From Triangularia verruculosa (lineage: Eukaryota > Ascomycota > Sordariomycetes > Sordariales > Podosporaceae): a stretch of DNA of 64,000 nucleotides. A model generated the notes under the pieces. The model was not told the DNA's origin and made no database searches. It worked only from the letters and a program-made list of their open reading frames with translations. Location: positions 310,001 to 374,000 of the forward strand of contig MU863886.1 in the NCBI GenBank assembly GCA_033296885.1, in the 5' to 3' direction. This document shows, one piece after another, positions 54,915 to 64,000 of this stretch. The position numbers and the translations under genes were made by a program. Within the stretch, counting starts at the first letter, position 1. Each line of letters opens with the position of its first letter.

Positions 54915-57540
54915 CTAAACAACCGCTCCCGGCCCACTTCCCCCACTGCCCTGATAACGATGGTTATGCTGCGCGCTCCCGGCGCGACTAGCAGACCTCA
55001 TAGGCCACAGCTTCCCCCTCCTAGTTGAAGCGCTGTCCCTACTCGCAACCTTCTCCAGATGCTGATCAAAACTGACCCTGGTCGCCGCCGCCGCAGCATC
55101 GTCTTCATCCTCCTCCCTCGGTGACTGGGAGATAGACGCCAGCCTCGTCACGCTGTTATCCCTCTTCCGGCTGTGATACACATCCTGGAAATCCATGCCC
55201 GCCTCCACCACCGCGGCGCGGCTATTGGCCCGCCTCCGCACGCTGGGGCTTGCAAGAGGAGCGGCAACGACCGGCTCAGCATTCCCTGGGGTGGTGCTGT
55301 GACCATGGTCCCGCTGAGAGTATCCAGGAGGCGGGATCGAAGCCCAATACATCGGCGTGTCCCTGCCACCACCGGGAGCGACCATGCGAGGTGTCTCGAG
55401 ACCCATGTCGAACATTTGCCTCATGAGCTCGACGGCAAAACGGTTGTGGCGGTTGAGACGGAGAAGCTCGTTTTGGTAGTTGCTCTTGTGGAAGAAGATG
55501 ATGTTCATTGTGATGGACGCGACCTCATCAATGGTCTGCACTTCGGAGATGATCCGGGGGGCATAGTCGCGCTTATTCTGAAGGCAGAACTCAAGCATGC
55601 GGGCCTTTAGCTCTTCGATTTGGGCTTCTGTTACTCCGAACCGCAGCTTGAGGTTGATCGGGTCAGCCAGACCTTGACTACGACGTTGATTGAGGATGAA
55701 GAGGTTGTTGAGCAGCGAGTTGGGCGCTTGCACGACGTGACCTTCCATCTTCTTGAATTCGGTGTACAAAAGTGAGATCTCAATGACGTAGTAGTCGTCA
55801 CCTCTCATCATCGATCCTGTGTTGCCGTATATGGTGACTCGATCACCGACGTCGAAGGGATGCTTGACAAAGACAAAGATGATAGACTGGTAAAAGTAAG
55901 CATTTGTTACATTCGAGTGGGAATGGTCGTGTGTATCGTACCTGGAGAAATTCCTGAGCCGTAGCCTGGAGGAGCCAGGACAGACCCAAGATAACCGTAC
56001 CCGTCGAGGTGAGGGCGGCGGCGGCCGAGTTCGAGATGATGCTGATGAAGACGATGATGACGATAACCGCAATGAGGAACATGAACACTTCGTCAAGTTT
56101 CTCAATGACAGAGTCCAGGTCCTTCAGCGAGGCGGCGATCGCCTTCTTCTCAAGATGGATTTCGTTGCAAACCATCTCGAGTTCCTCCATGGAAATGTCG
56201 CCGTTGAGGTCCTTGTCGAATACATTAAAGCAAAGCTCGGCCTCCTCGGGGGTTTGGAATGCCGGCAAGAGGTCATCTACCGTGATGGTGTCATGGTCCG
56301 GCTTAACAAAAGTTCGATAAAAGACACGGGCTAGAGTATAGCTGGATGACGTCTCTCGGAGTAACTCGAGCACCACTCTCTTATGGTTGTTCTTGGCCAC
56401 CTTTCGTCCAGTAAAGTCTCCAGCCATGCGACTGGCAGCATTACCAACCTTGTTCCATGCTTGGCGAGCGTTGGAATGGATGGCCTTCATCGGTGTTCGG
56501 CTCCCGGAAGAGTTGTTCCTCTCGCTATTTGGATCCCAAACGGGGTCTTGAGCTTCCAGGCGGGTCTTGGCGTATGAGTAGAGGGTGACAAGACTGTCAA
56601 TCTGCATCTGACTGTCGCGGATTCGGTGAGAATATGTGCGCAGGTGGAATGAAGCTGCTATCCACTGGATCAAGATCTTCTCAACAAGATTGAGAGTTGC
56701 CAAGACAAACAAAGCTATTATGATCTTGTAAAGAATGTCAACCCACACGACATCAGGTATACTTCCGTCATTGTTGGGGTCGTCAATGACGCGGTGTCCG
56801 TCGAGAATAGGTCGGTATGAAACCAGCACGGCCAACATCCACACAAAGAGGGCAGTGGAAAATTCCATTTGACGTCCGATGTCCTTCCATTTCTTGTGGT
56901 TGCTTGACCCTGCGGTATCGGCGATGAAGGCGACCACTGACGGCATTATGGAGGTGAGAATTCGACCTGCCCAAAGCGATAACCAGACCACCTCGAGCCA
57001 GATTCCGAACCAGAGGAGCTGAACTCCTCCTTCTCCGCCAACGGGTTCGCTGTCGCCGTTATAAGCAAATAGATCCAGGAAGACCGGGATCAAAATGAGG
57101 ATACCGGGCGGTATGGCGTAGACAACGTAACGAAGAACTCGAGGGAATCTCTTCAGCGAGATCCAGAATCGTGTAAGCCATGTCGACTTCTTCTCTGGCG
57201 ACATGGCCGTGACAGGAGTAGGGGTGGCTGAGTTAAAGGCATCCTCGACCTGGTCGGGGCGATCATGGTGGCTTCGGTTTCTGGAGCGGGCGTCGTGTTG
57301 CTGGTGAGAGACTACACGCTCGGCGCGTAGAAGTTCGAGGTCATCGTTGAGCCTGTTGGCGTATTCTCTGGAGTCCGCAGGGCTCAAGGGTGCTGTGTCA
57401 GGTGCCAAAAAGTCGGGATCCACGTGGGGTTTTTGCTTTTCATTGTTCGGGCTGGGTTCAGAATAGGATGGCATCTGAACATGAAGGGTTGGTCGTCCCT
57501 GTGGGCCCGGCTGGGGCTTTCCCTCTTCCGAGGACCGCAT
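54915..57540 (-). CDS. MscS-family mechanosensitive channel with EF-hand (Msy1/Msy2 type)
   Basis: Ion channel of the eukaryotic MscS class; the S. pombe relatives Msy1 and Msy2 sit in the ER and shape calcium responses to osmotic shock. Exons 55942..57540 and 54915..55886 give 856 residues; the 55-nt intron (GTACGA donor, ACCAG) splits the channel domain in phase 0. The start is MRSSEEGKPQPGPQ; upstream frame has no ATG. After a disordered N-terminus come hydrophobic spans (VVYAIPPGILILIPVFLDLF, LLWFGIWLEVVWLSLWAG, IIIALFVLATLNLVEKILI). A canonical EF-hand follows with loop DKDLNGDISMEE. Then come the pore-lining span and beta domain (VFMFLIAVIVIIVFISII, AALTSTGTVILGLSWLLQA, IIFVFVKHPFDVGDRV, VVQAPNSLLNNLFILNQRR). 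The C-terminus is Ser/Arg-rich and disordered. Confidence 0.93.
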
Positions 57541-59184
57541 GTTGGCGCATCGAGCGAAGATAAATGAGAGTAGTTGGTCGGTTGTGGTGCTTCGGCGCCC
57601 AGTCCGAAGAAGGTCAAAAGTCAAACGAGGGAGAAGTGAAAACCCGGGGACGTGGATAGACGGCTTGTATACTTCAGGGACTACCTTCGGGGCTTCAAAG
57701 ACACCGACAGATCGACCCCCTGACCCACAGGAGTTGTGGGACGGCGGCAACTGAATTCTTGTCAAGAGGTGGGAGATAGTGGTGCTGGCTCCGTCGGTTG
57801 CGGATTACAACATCGGTTCAACGCTTTCTGGTTTTCAGGCACGCCAACAAAGCTAGCGAGGAGCCTTTATCTTGCGGTCACCTGATTCTCAGTTTCCTGT
57901 ACCATGGCTCTGAAGACTTCGAGATGCGCTCCTCTCGCCCATATCTGTCAATATCACCTATCAGCAGATCCGGAACCAGCGAAAACCCAGGGACCGTTGA
58001 TCGGGGTGTCGTGGTTCCCCGTGTCTGGGCGGGTCCTCCATAGTGTCTTGGAGTCTGCAAGAGGCCGGTTTCACAAGAAAACTTCATCTCTCTGATGCTT
58101 GGAAGAGGAGAAGCTGGAGTTTCGAGCGCGTCGAATTGCAGAATTTGGATGAAGTGGAACCAGAGATCAACATACTGCCCCATCCAATCTCTTGGCGGTG
58201 ACGTCAAAGTTGGTGGACCCTTCAGGAACCCTGGCGCAGTGAGGGTCGCATCCCCTGTCGTAGTCTGCCACGCACCGGCACGACCGGCAGCTGCCAGCAC
58301 ACCTAATGCACTGTCAGATAATAATATCAACGACTTCCAACCCCTTTCACTGTCTGACCATAGGGGACAACCCATGGCCTTCACACATGATTGTTATATT
58401 TATTCTTCCCTAATTCCCTCAAGCAGCGGGTTCTTCGCAGTTCTCGCGCTTTTCGCGGTTTTTCCATGCATGTGGGACGCTTGGCATCACACTGAAACCT
58501 CTGCAAGTGCGGGGAAGCTCCATGTCGAAGGTGAGGCAGAGGCAGAGTCCTCAGAATTCGGCTTTCTCTCACTCAAACACCTGACAAACAATCAATCTCA
58601 TGATATACTAGTATAGACTGGACGGGGCCGCGGCCTGGCGAGAGATGAAAGCTTCAGCTCAACGCGCTAACCTTGGGGCTGAATCCTGGGTGGGCAACCA
58701 ACCAACTTGGACTTTGTTGGGCAAGTTGGACCAATTCATGTCGGAATGCCCAAGCCTCAGCACCAACGCCATGGGCTGCGTCCTCTGCGCAGCCATTCAT
58801 TGGGCCTCTTTCAGCCACACCATACTGCTAAGAGGAAAGCGTACTTATATTTGGGGCGCCCTATTGTTTCTTATGTTTGCTGGCACCGCGCCTGGAAGCG
58901 CGGAGTCGAGTTGTCCCGCTTCGAATTTATTACTTACCGCTTGCTACCTCATCCGTCTGACAAGCTGTCACGGTCTTTCTTTCTTTCTTTCTTGAATTTC
59001 CGGCCAGTCTCGAGACGCAAAGATACGCCATGGGTCTGTTTAGGTAGAATCGACCTCCAGACGCTTTCCGAACCCTTCGTTTGCGCCGGCTTTGGGTTAG
59101 TTCCAGATAAGGCTCTAGCTGGTCCTACAGACAACAAGCGCGACATTTCAACCAAAGCAACACAACGTCGCCGTGAAAGACGCC
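57541..59184. other. Long divergent promoter region
   Basis: 1.6 kb between the channel gene (minus) and the WW-domain gene (plus). A CTTT microsatellite (four to five units) lies near 58976..58992 in the probable 5' UTR of the latter. Frames such as 58095..58616 look non-coding. Confidence 0.45.
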
Positions 59185-62100
59185 ATGGCTGCGCTTCCAG
59201 AAAACTGGGAATGGGACTATGATGGGGAGCGCGAACGGTGGTTTTACCGCTATAAACCTACGGGGATCACTCAGTTTCACTTTCCGCAACCCGGCGATGA
59301 GTTTCCACAGACTGTTGATGACAGTGCCCCTATCGATCTCGAACCCGAGGAAAGACTTGTGAGCCAGTTGCAGGTTAAGAGAAGGAGTACCGTCGGCGAA
59401 AGAACCTCGACCGCGAAACCGAAGAACACGTTGGCTAGCGCCACCATTGCCGAAGACGACGATGGCTCCAATGCTCCTTGGTTTCAGCCTGATGTTTTCA
59501 TGTATATGGGACCCGGAGTTTACGATGACATAAGTCCGCTACAAGACGATGAAAATGACCTGCCAACAAAAGAAGAGCCAAAGACTACACAGGAAAAGCC
59601 CCTAGTTGCGGCTTCTGCCCCAGCTCCAACCCCGTCACCAGCTCCCCCATCTACTTCGCACGTCTCCCCGCAGCAATCAACAATCTCACCGCTCGTCAGC
59701 GCGCAAACGACACCACTCGTTGTTCAGAGTCTTCCTGCTATCGAAAGTCCGCCTGTCATCGAGAGCCCACCTCCGGTCCGTAACCAGTATGCTGTCCAAA
59801 GACAAAATATAGCTGAAGCCCAATCCCTTGCGCATCCTCACGCTGTTCAGACTCAATCTATCGTTCAAAATCCGCCTCGTGCAACCCAGGAGATCGACAG
59901 TGCGCAAATTGTCGAGGTTCACGGAGAGAGCGCGCCTGTAGTTGACTCCATTCGGCTCCTTGACAGCCGCCAAGTTGCATACACACCGGTTGGGTTCGTA
60001 GCCGAACTCCCAAGCGAGTTCACAGGGCAATGCCAGGAAGACATAAACCCGGCACCAGTCGAATTGCCAGGCAACGACATTATGATGGATAGCGGCCCGC
60101 CATTACTATACGCCAACGCTTTTCCTCTGGCCCCTTCGGAGTTGCACTCAGACGCAATACCCACTAGTCGCCGACAGCGACAAGGTGGTACGGAACAAAA
60201 GGCTCTGGCGTCCGGATCTCCGGGCTTCGATACTCACCGACAGCAGCCCAGTGCATACACCCCAGACTATCAACCTCCTGCAGATGCTTATCGGCCCCCT
60301 CTTCGCCAAAGCTCAATGCCCCAGCCAGCCCTGACATCTGCGCGGCTCGATTCAACGAACGATCCACACCAGGGACAATACCGGCCATGGAACCCGGCCA
60401 TGAACGCCGTTGCGGAGGAAATTGCCAAACAGCCTCCGGCCGGTGAAAACAAGAGACACTCCCTCGCTGGGCCGCCACCATCCAATGGGAGGTGGCCAGA
60501 GATACCGGCTGCCATGTCAGCACCGATGGTCTCACCGAAGAACCCAGCGGACTCAGCAAAAGAAAATATACCACCCTTTATTCCGGGATACGGCGCGAGG
60601 CACGAGAGTATCTCCGCACCTGCACAACCGGGCAACGCTTCAGGGCTCACTCATGTTCCGTCGGTTCTTCAGCCTGCTCGAGGCCGCCCTGTGCTTCCCA
60701 AATCGCGCCCTCAAAGCCAAAGTCCGCCGAATCGAAGTCCACCAAGCCACAGCACAGACACCAATCAGAGGTACACGGCGTACAAGCCTACTTCGTGGGA
60801 TTTGCAGCGAGATATTGAAGAAACCGTTGAAATGTTGTCCAAAACAGGCTACGGCCAAACAGCCGCCGCCGATCCGGAAGACCCAGATCGACCTGCACTT
60901 CCGAGAACAAGCACAGCCCCAGGCGGTTCCATGACCGGCTCATACTACGGTATGCGCCCGCAGATCGCTCCGTCGATTCCTAGCGCACCAAGCGCACTGC
61001 TGAATGTAAAGTCCCAACCAGCCCTGTCTTACCATTACAACATCAGTGAGGCAAGTACGACAAGATCTTCGGATTTTTCTGCTCCCCTCCCGCCCTCAAG
61101 TCCCGATCTCCCGCAGCCCTTAAAGATCATCCGTAAATCACCTCCTCCTACTGCCCTCCAGAACCACTTGCCAACCGTATCATCTACTCTTAGGCCCCCA
61201 GTACCACCTACCGAAGTGTACATAGTGTCACGGGAGACCACGCCGGCCCCGCCAGACACTCAGATGGCATCCGTCCCTACCGCGAGCATGCCAGAAATAC
61301 AGGCAGGTAGACCTCAGGAACCTATCAGTCCACCACAAACGCCACCTGTCTTATCCAGACGCACAACCATCATTTCACCCGAACCACCGTCTCTGAGCTT
61401 CTCTGCCCGAACTTCCACCTGGGGCGAAGGACAAAAAGAATCTGGTCCTGCGAATCCGCTTACTGCCGTAGCAGAGACCTTAACGAAGATACATTCAGAT
61501 CCTATAGCAGCTCCAATCTTGTCCTCAAACACGAATGTCTACACTCTTGACAGGCCGTACATGACCAGATCGCAAGACGCCGCCATGGATGTTGTCGCTG
61601 CTCCTCAGGAACTACCTCCGCGCGAATCTTCACTTCATGTGGACCAGGGCCAGCATACACTTAGAATCAATAAACGCCAATCTTCGCCGCCATCGGCTGG
61701 AACAGCACCATGGCAGTCCCATTACTTCCAGACTGGGTCTGCAGGAAACTCGCTTCTTCAACCAGGCCCCCATAGCAGGGGGGTTATGCAATCTCAAACT
61801 CTTCCTCAGACCAGTAACCAATATGCATCTGCTGGGGCTGCGGCTCAACAGAGTCCACCGCGACCGCCAAAGACACCTCACACACCCGAATCACGCAGCT
61901 CAGATCTCGATATTCCCTCTTCAAAATCCGTCACCTCTCGAGCCCCTGCTCGACCTAGGACTCCTGGCGAGGTCCCATATGTCCTCCCACCAGGTCATCA
62001 TCCGCTCAGCTCTCATCCGGTGAATCTGTCATGCCTTCCGCGTTCTAGAGCGCCTGTATCGACAAAACCCACTCATGAAGTTACACGGGCCGACTATCCT

Positions 62101-63141
62101 CCTCCCTCGACATCAAAAAATAACCGTTATAGCATGTTAATAGATCCCGGTACAAGCTTGGGCTCGTCCAAGGAGCCTCCTTGGCCTACACGGAGCCCTC
62201 TAGGATCAGAGAAGTCAACGCCTCTTACAAGCAAGCGTTGGTCCATGGTTAGATCACCGCCCATGCCACAGCCGTCGAGCACAACTTGGGCGCCTACTCA
62301 CCAGCAATCAGTGGGGAATGCATCCAAGCAGCAAGCTTTCAATATTGATGAGCGTGTCCCACCGGAACTCGTACCACAGAGAACAGCTTCGTTGCGACGC
62401 CCGACACCGCAGCCAAATCGATCTTCTCTGGAAATACCAGAAGGGCCGCCACCACCGCAAAAGTACACTGCATACACACCGCCAACATCTCCTCCGTCGA
62501 CCAATGTTGCTCCACCTCTGGGGTCTCAATTTCACTCAGCATCATCTCAACCACAACCCTTCGCTCAGCCAATTCCGCGAGCGATGGCTTCCCCGCCACC
62601 TCAGCAAGAATCCAAGGGGTCTTTTTTTGGCATCGGGAAGCTGTTCCGGTCAGACAGTCTCCGAAAGGGTGGCTCAAGCAGTCCAGGGACGAAACTGCAG
62701 AAGAACGCGGCAAAGAATGGTCCGCCTGCTCAGATGAATACCAGGCATCAGCAGCAGCAGCAGCAGCAGCAGGCTTCTGGGCGGACACTGCACATGACTG
62801 CTCAGGTCCAGCACCACCCCACTCAACCGTCTCATCACATGCGACAGAATTCTCAACCGCTGCTGCAGTATCCACCTTTTCCGCAGCAGCAGCAGTGGCA
62901 AAGTTTTAACGGCGGTATACCTGGGGTGAATAGCGGGCCACCGGTGCAGGGTAGTCAAGGAGGGCCGTTCTTTGCCAACAGTACCGGTGATGGTTCAAGC
63001 TTTGGCGGGGTGGGGAGCGGAGGTTTTCAGCGGCCGTTTAGTATGATGGTGGTGCCGAGTGCGGGTGCGCCGACGAGGCCGCCGCCGCCGGTGACGGATA
63101 ACAGCCACGATGGGGCTGGGTGGGGGTATCATTATCGGTAG
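59185..63141 (+). CDS. Large disordered protein with N-terminal WW-like domain
   Basis: Single exon, 1318 residues from the ATG at 59185 (MAALPENWEWDYDGERERWF). The first 35 residues form a WW-like domain: LPENWEWDYD, then RWFYRYKPTGITQFHFPQPG. The usual second Trp is Phe (TQFHFP), so ligand binding could differ. The rest is Pro/Ser/Gln-rich and predicted disordered, with short islands of conserved look: NAPWFQPDVFMYMGPGVYDD, YKPTSWDLQRDIEETVEML, and KGSFFGIGKLFRSDSLRKGG near the C-terminus. There is a short Gln run (nine CAG codons at 62748..62774). It may be a cytoplasmic scaffold, for example at polarity sites, but this is inference. No introns are needed. Confidence 0.8.
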   Translation: MAALPENWEWDYDGERERWFYRYKPTGITQFHFPQPGDEFPQTVDDSAPIDLEPEERLVSQLQVKRRSTVGERTSTAKPKNTLASATIAEDDDGSNAPWFQPDVFMYMGPGVYDDISPLQDDENDLPTKEEPKTTQEKPLVAASAPAPTPSPAPPSTSHVSPQQSTISPLVSAQTTPLVVQSLPAIESPPVIESPPPVRNQYAVQRQNIAEAQSLAHPHAVQTQSIVQNPPRATQEIDSAQIVEVHGESAPVVDSIRLLDSRQVAYTPVGFVAELPSEFTGQCQEDINPAPVELPGNDIMMDSGPPLLYANAFPLAPSELHSDAIPTSRRQRQGGTEQKALASGSPGFDTHRQQPSAYTPDYQPPADAYRPPLRQSSMPQPALTSARLDSTNDPHQGQYRPWNPAMNAVAEEIAKQPPAGENKRHSLAGPPPSNGRWPEIPAAMSAPMVSPKNPADSAKENIPPFIPGYGARHESISAPAQPGNASGLTHVPSVLQPARGRPVLPKSRPQSQSPPNRSPPSHSTDTNQRYTAYKPTSWDLQRDIEETVEMLSKTGYGQTAAADPEDPDRPALPRTSTAPGGSMTGSYYGMRPQIAPSIPSAPSALLNVKSQPALSYHYNISEASTTRSSDFSAPLPPSSPDLPQPLKIIRKSPPPTALQNHLPTVSSTLRPPVPPTEVYIVSRETTPAPPDTQMASVPTASMPEIQAGRPQEPISPPQTPPVLSRRTTIISPEPPSLSFSARTSTWGEGQKESGPANPLTAVAETLTKIHSDPIAAPILSSNTNVYTLDRPYMTRSQDAAMDVVAAPQELPPRESSLHVDQGQHTLRINKRQSSPPSAGTAPWQSHYFQTGSAGNSLLQPGPHSRGVMQSQTLPQTSNQYASAGAAAQQSPPRPPKTPHTPESRSSDLDIPSSKSVTSRAPARPRTPGEVPYVLPPGHHPLSSHPVNLSCLPRSRAPVSTKPTHEVTRADYPPPSTSKNNRYSMLIDPGTSLGSSKEPPWPTRSPLGSEKSTPLTSKRWSMVRSPPMPQPSSTTWAPTHQQSVGNASKQQAFNIDERVPPELVPQRTASLRRPTPQPNRSSLEIPEGPPPPQKYTAYTPPTSPPSTNVAPPLGSQFHSASSQPQPFAQPIPRAMASPPPQQESKGSFFGIGKLFRSDSLRKGGSSSPGTKLQKNAAKNGPPAQMNTRHQQQQQQQQASGRTLHMTAQVQHHPTQPSHHMRQNSQPLLQYPPFPQQQQWQSFNGGIPGVNSGPPVQGSQGGPFFANSTGDGSSFGGVGSGGFQRPFSMMVVPSAGAPTRPPPPVTDNSHDGAGWGYHYR

Positions 63142-63606
63142 TAGTCTGAGGTTTCTGCATTGTCAAAGCCACGGTTTAACTTGGGTATGGAGTTGTTCCA
63201 GATGGGTACGGCATGGGCATTTGCATGTGTGTAATGACTGATATGAGCATGATATACCACGAGGTTCTGTTTCGATTAGATTTTGGAAGCATTGAATGGA
63301 ATTTTTATATTGCAGTACTTGGTTAGACTGTCAGATACTCCTGCATCACATGTTACTATGTCTGTCATGACCACACTTGACATGCTGACAGCATGTCTTT
63401 TCTGCAAACCATATGGATCGCACGAAAGGGGGCCCATGACTCGGATGCTGGCGTCGTAGTCAAAATGAATGATATAAAGGACTCGTTACTCTCGAGGCAC
63501 CCCTCTTTCTTTATCTTCGTCACCGTACACTTGGTCTTACCCCACCCCCCCCCCCCCCACCCCAGAACAAGTTCAGCAACGTTTACAGTGAAATCAGCAA
63601 CGAAAA
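63142..63606. promoter_or_regulatory. Upstream region of the CipC-like gene with poly-C tract
   Basis: Contains an uninterrupted run of about 14 C at 63545..63558, flanked by CCCCA and ACCCC, some 50-60 nt before the ATG at 63607. It is probably in the 5' UTR. No gene is seen in this stretch. Confidence 0.5.
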
Positions 63607-64000
63607 ATGGGGTTCTTCAACTTTGGTACGTTTACATCTTTCCACTCGGCTTCAAGCTTATACCAACAACATCTGACCCCCCTTCATCCAACAGGAGAGG
63701 CAAAAGACGCCCACGCCCAAGCCTACTCCAACAACGACCGCGAGTCCAAGGGTAACCTCGGGCACGAGATTCTCGGCGGAGCAGCGGCCTTTGAGGCGAT
63801 GCACCTCTGGGAAAAGGAGCAGCGCCGGAGAGGCGAGCCGGTTTCTCACGGGTTTGCAAAGGAAGCGCTTGCTGCGATGGCGGGCGCGGAGGCTGATAAG
63901 CTGTGGGGGAAGCACCATGGGCGAAATGGGGGGAGTGAGAGGGATAGGGAAAGGGGGAGGGAGCATGCTAGACGGCAGGTGGAGGAGCTGTATGATCAGC
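63607..64000 (+). CDS. CipC-like (DUF3759) protein, truncated by the window end
   Basis: Exon 1 63607..63625 (ATG GGG TTC TTC AAC TTT G), a 69-nt intron (GTACGT, CTGAC branch, AACAG), then exon 2 from 63695 to the window edge. The protein reads MGFFNFGEAKDAHAQAY, GNLGHEILGGAAAFEAMHLW, RRRGEPVSHGFAKEALAAMA and GAEADKLWG, and ends in a basic helix (HARRQVEELYDQ). HEILGGAAAFEAM and VSHGFAKE..A..AGAE are hallmarks of the CipC/DUF3759 family, first known as a concanamycin-induced protein in Aspergillus and often strongly expressed under stress. About 108 residues are visible, close to full length for the family (110-130), so only the C-terminal end is missing. Confidence 0.88.
   Translation, partial: MGFFNFGTFTSFHSASSLYQQHLTPLHPTGEAKDAHAQAYSNNDRESKGNLGHEILGGAAAFEAMHLWEKEQRRRGEPVSHGFAKEALAAMAGAEADKLWGKHHGRNGGSERDRERGREHARRQVEELYDQ

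Noticed and set aside
58095..58616. 173-aa plus-strand frame between the channel and WW genes
   Set aside because: No domain, and composition changes along its length; more likely promoter or UTR sequence.
1..64000. CRISPR arrays, bacterial operons, phage or intact transposons
   Set aside because: None seen: repeats are only short tandem arrays and 10-bp palindromes, and all genes are of eukaryotic type.

Overview
The window looks like nuclear DNA of a filamentous ascomycete (Pezizomycotina), most likely a sordariomycete close to the Sordariales. Genes are split by short introns (about 47-90 nt) with GTAAGT/GTATGT donors and CTAAC/CTGAC branch sites. The conserved genes match fungal housekeeping families, and a single dispersed 5S rRNA gene is present, as in Neurospora-like fungi. 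There are no operons. I rebuilt the gene models by hand from open frames plus splice signals, so exon borders are predictions.

Region 1 (0-19 kb) is conserved core: gamma-tubulin complex component GCP5, the splicing factor Sad1/USP39, a class II eIF4E, a Met12-type methylenetetrahydrofolate reductase, the splicing factor Yju2, a small serine-rich protein, a 3.3 kb gene-free stretch and an intracellular-looking GH18 protein. Region 2 (19-26 kb) holds a secreted Asp/Gly/Asn-rich repeat protein, the 5S rRNA gene, a decayed gene, the CAAX protease Ste24, a small membrane protein and ribosomal protein L38. Region 3 (28-39 kb) holds mevalonate kinase, the prenyltransferase alpha subunit Ram2, Pga2, CENP-S/Mhf1, an unassigned membrane protein and Utp13.

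Region 4 (about 39.7-54.3 kb) looks accessory: secreted proteins, orphan proteins, a tRNA-Glu, long AT-richer spacers, four perfect copies of the palindrome TAGGTACCTA between 44.0 and 50.4 kb, and the most unusual locus of the window. At 51.5-52.8 kb a gene appears to be built from about twelve tiny exons. Most are exactly 21 nt (one heptad, seven codons), all are in phase 0, and joined they give one stop-free, highly charged helical protein. Region 5 (54.9-64 kb) returns to conserved genes: an EF-hand MscS channel, a long WW-domain protein and a CipC-like protein cut by the window end.

Functionally, Ste24, mevalonate kinase and Ram2 lie within 10 kb and act in one route: isoprenoid supply, protein farnesylation, then CAAX processing. 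Several other genes serve RNA and ribosome work (Sad1, Yju2, Utp13, L38, eIF4E2, 5S rRNA, tRNA-Glu) or chromosome and spindle work (GCP5, CENP-S).
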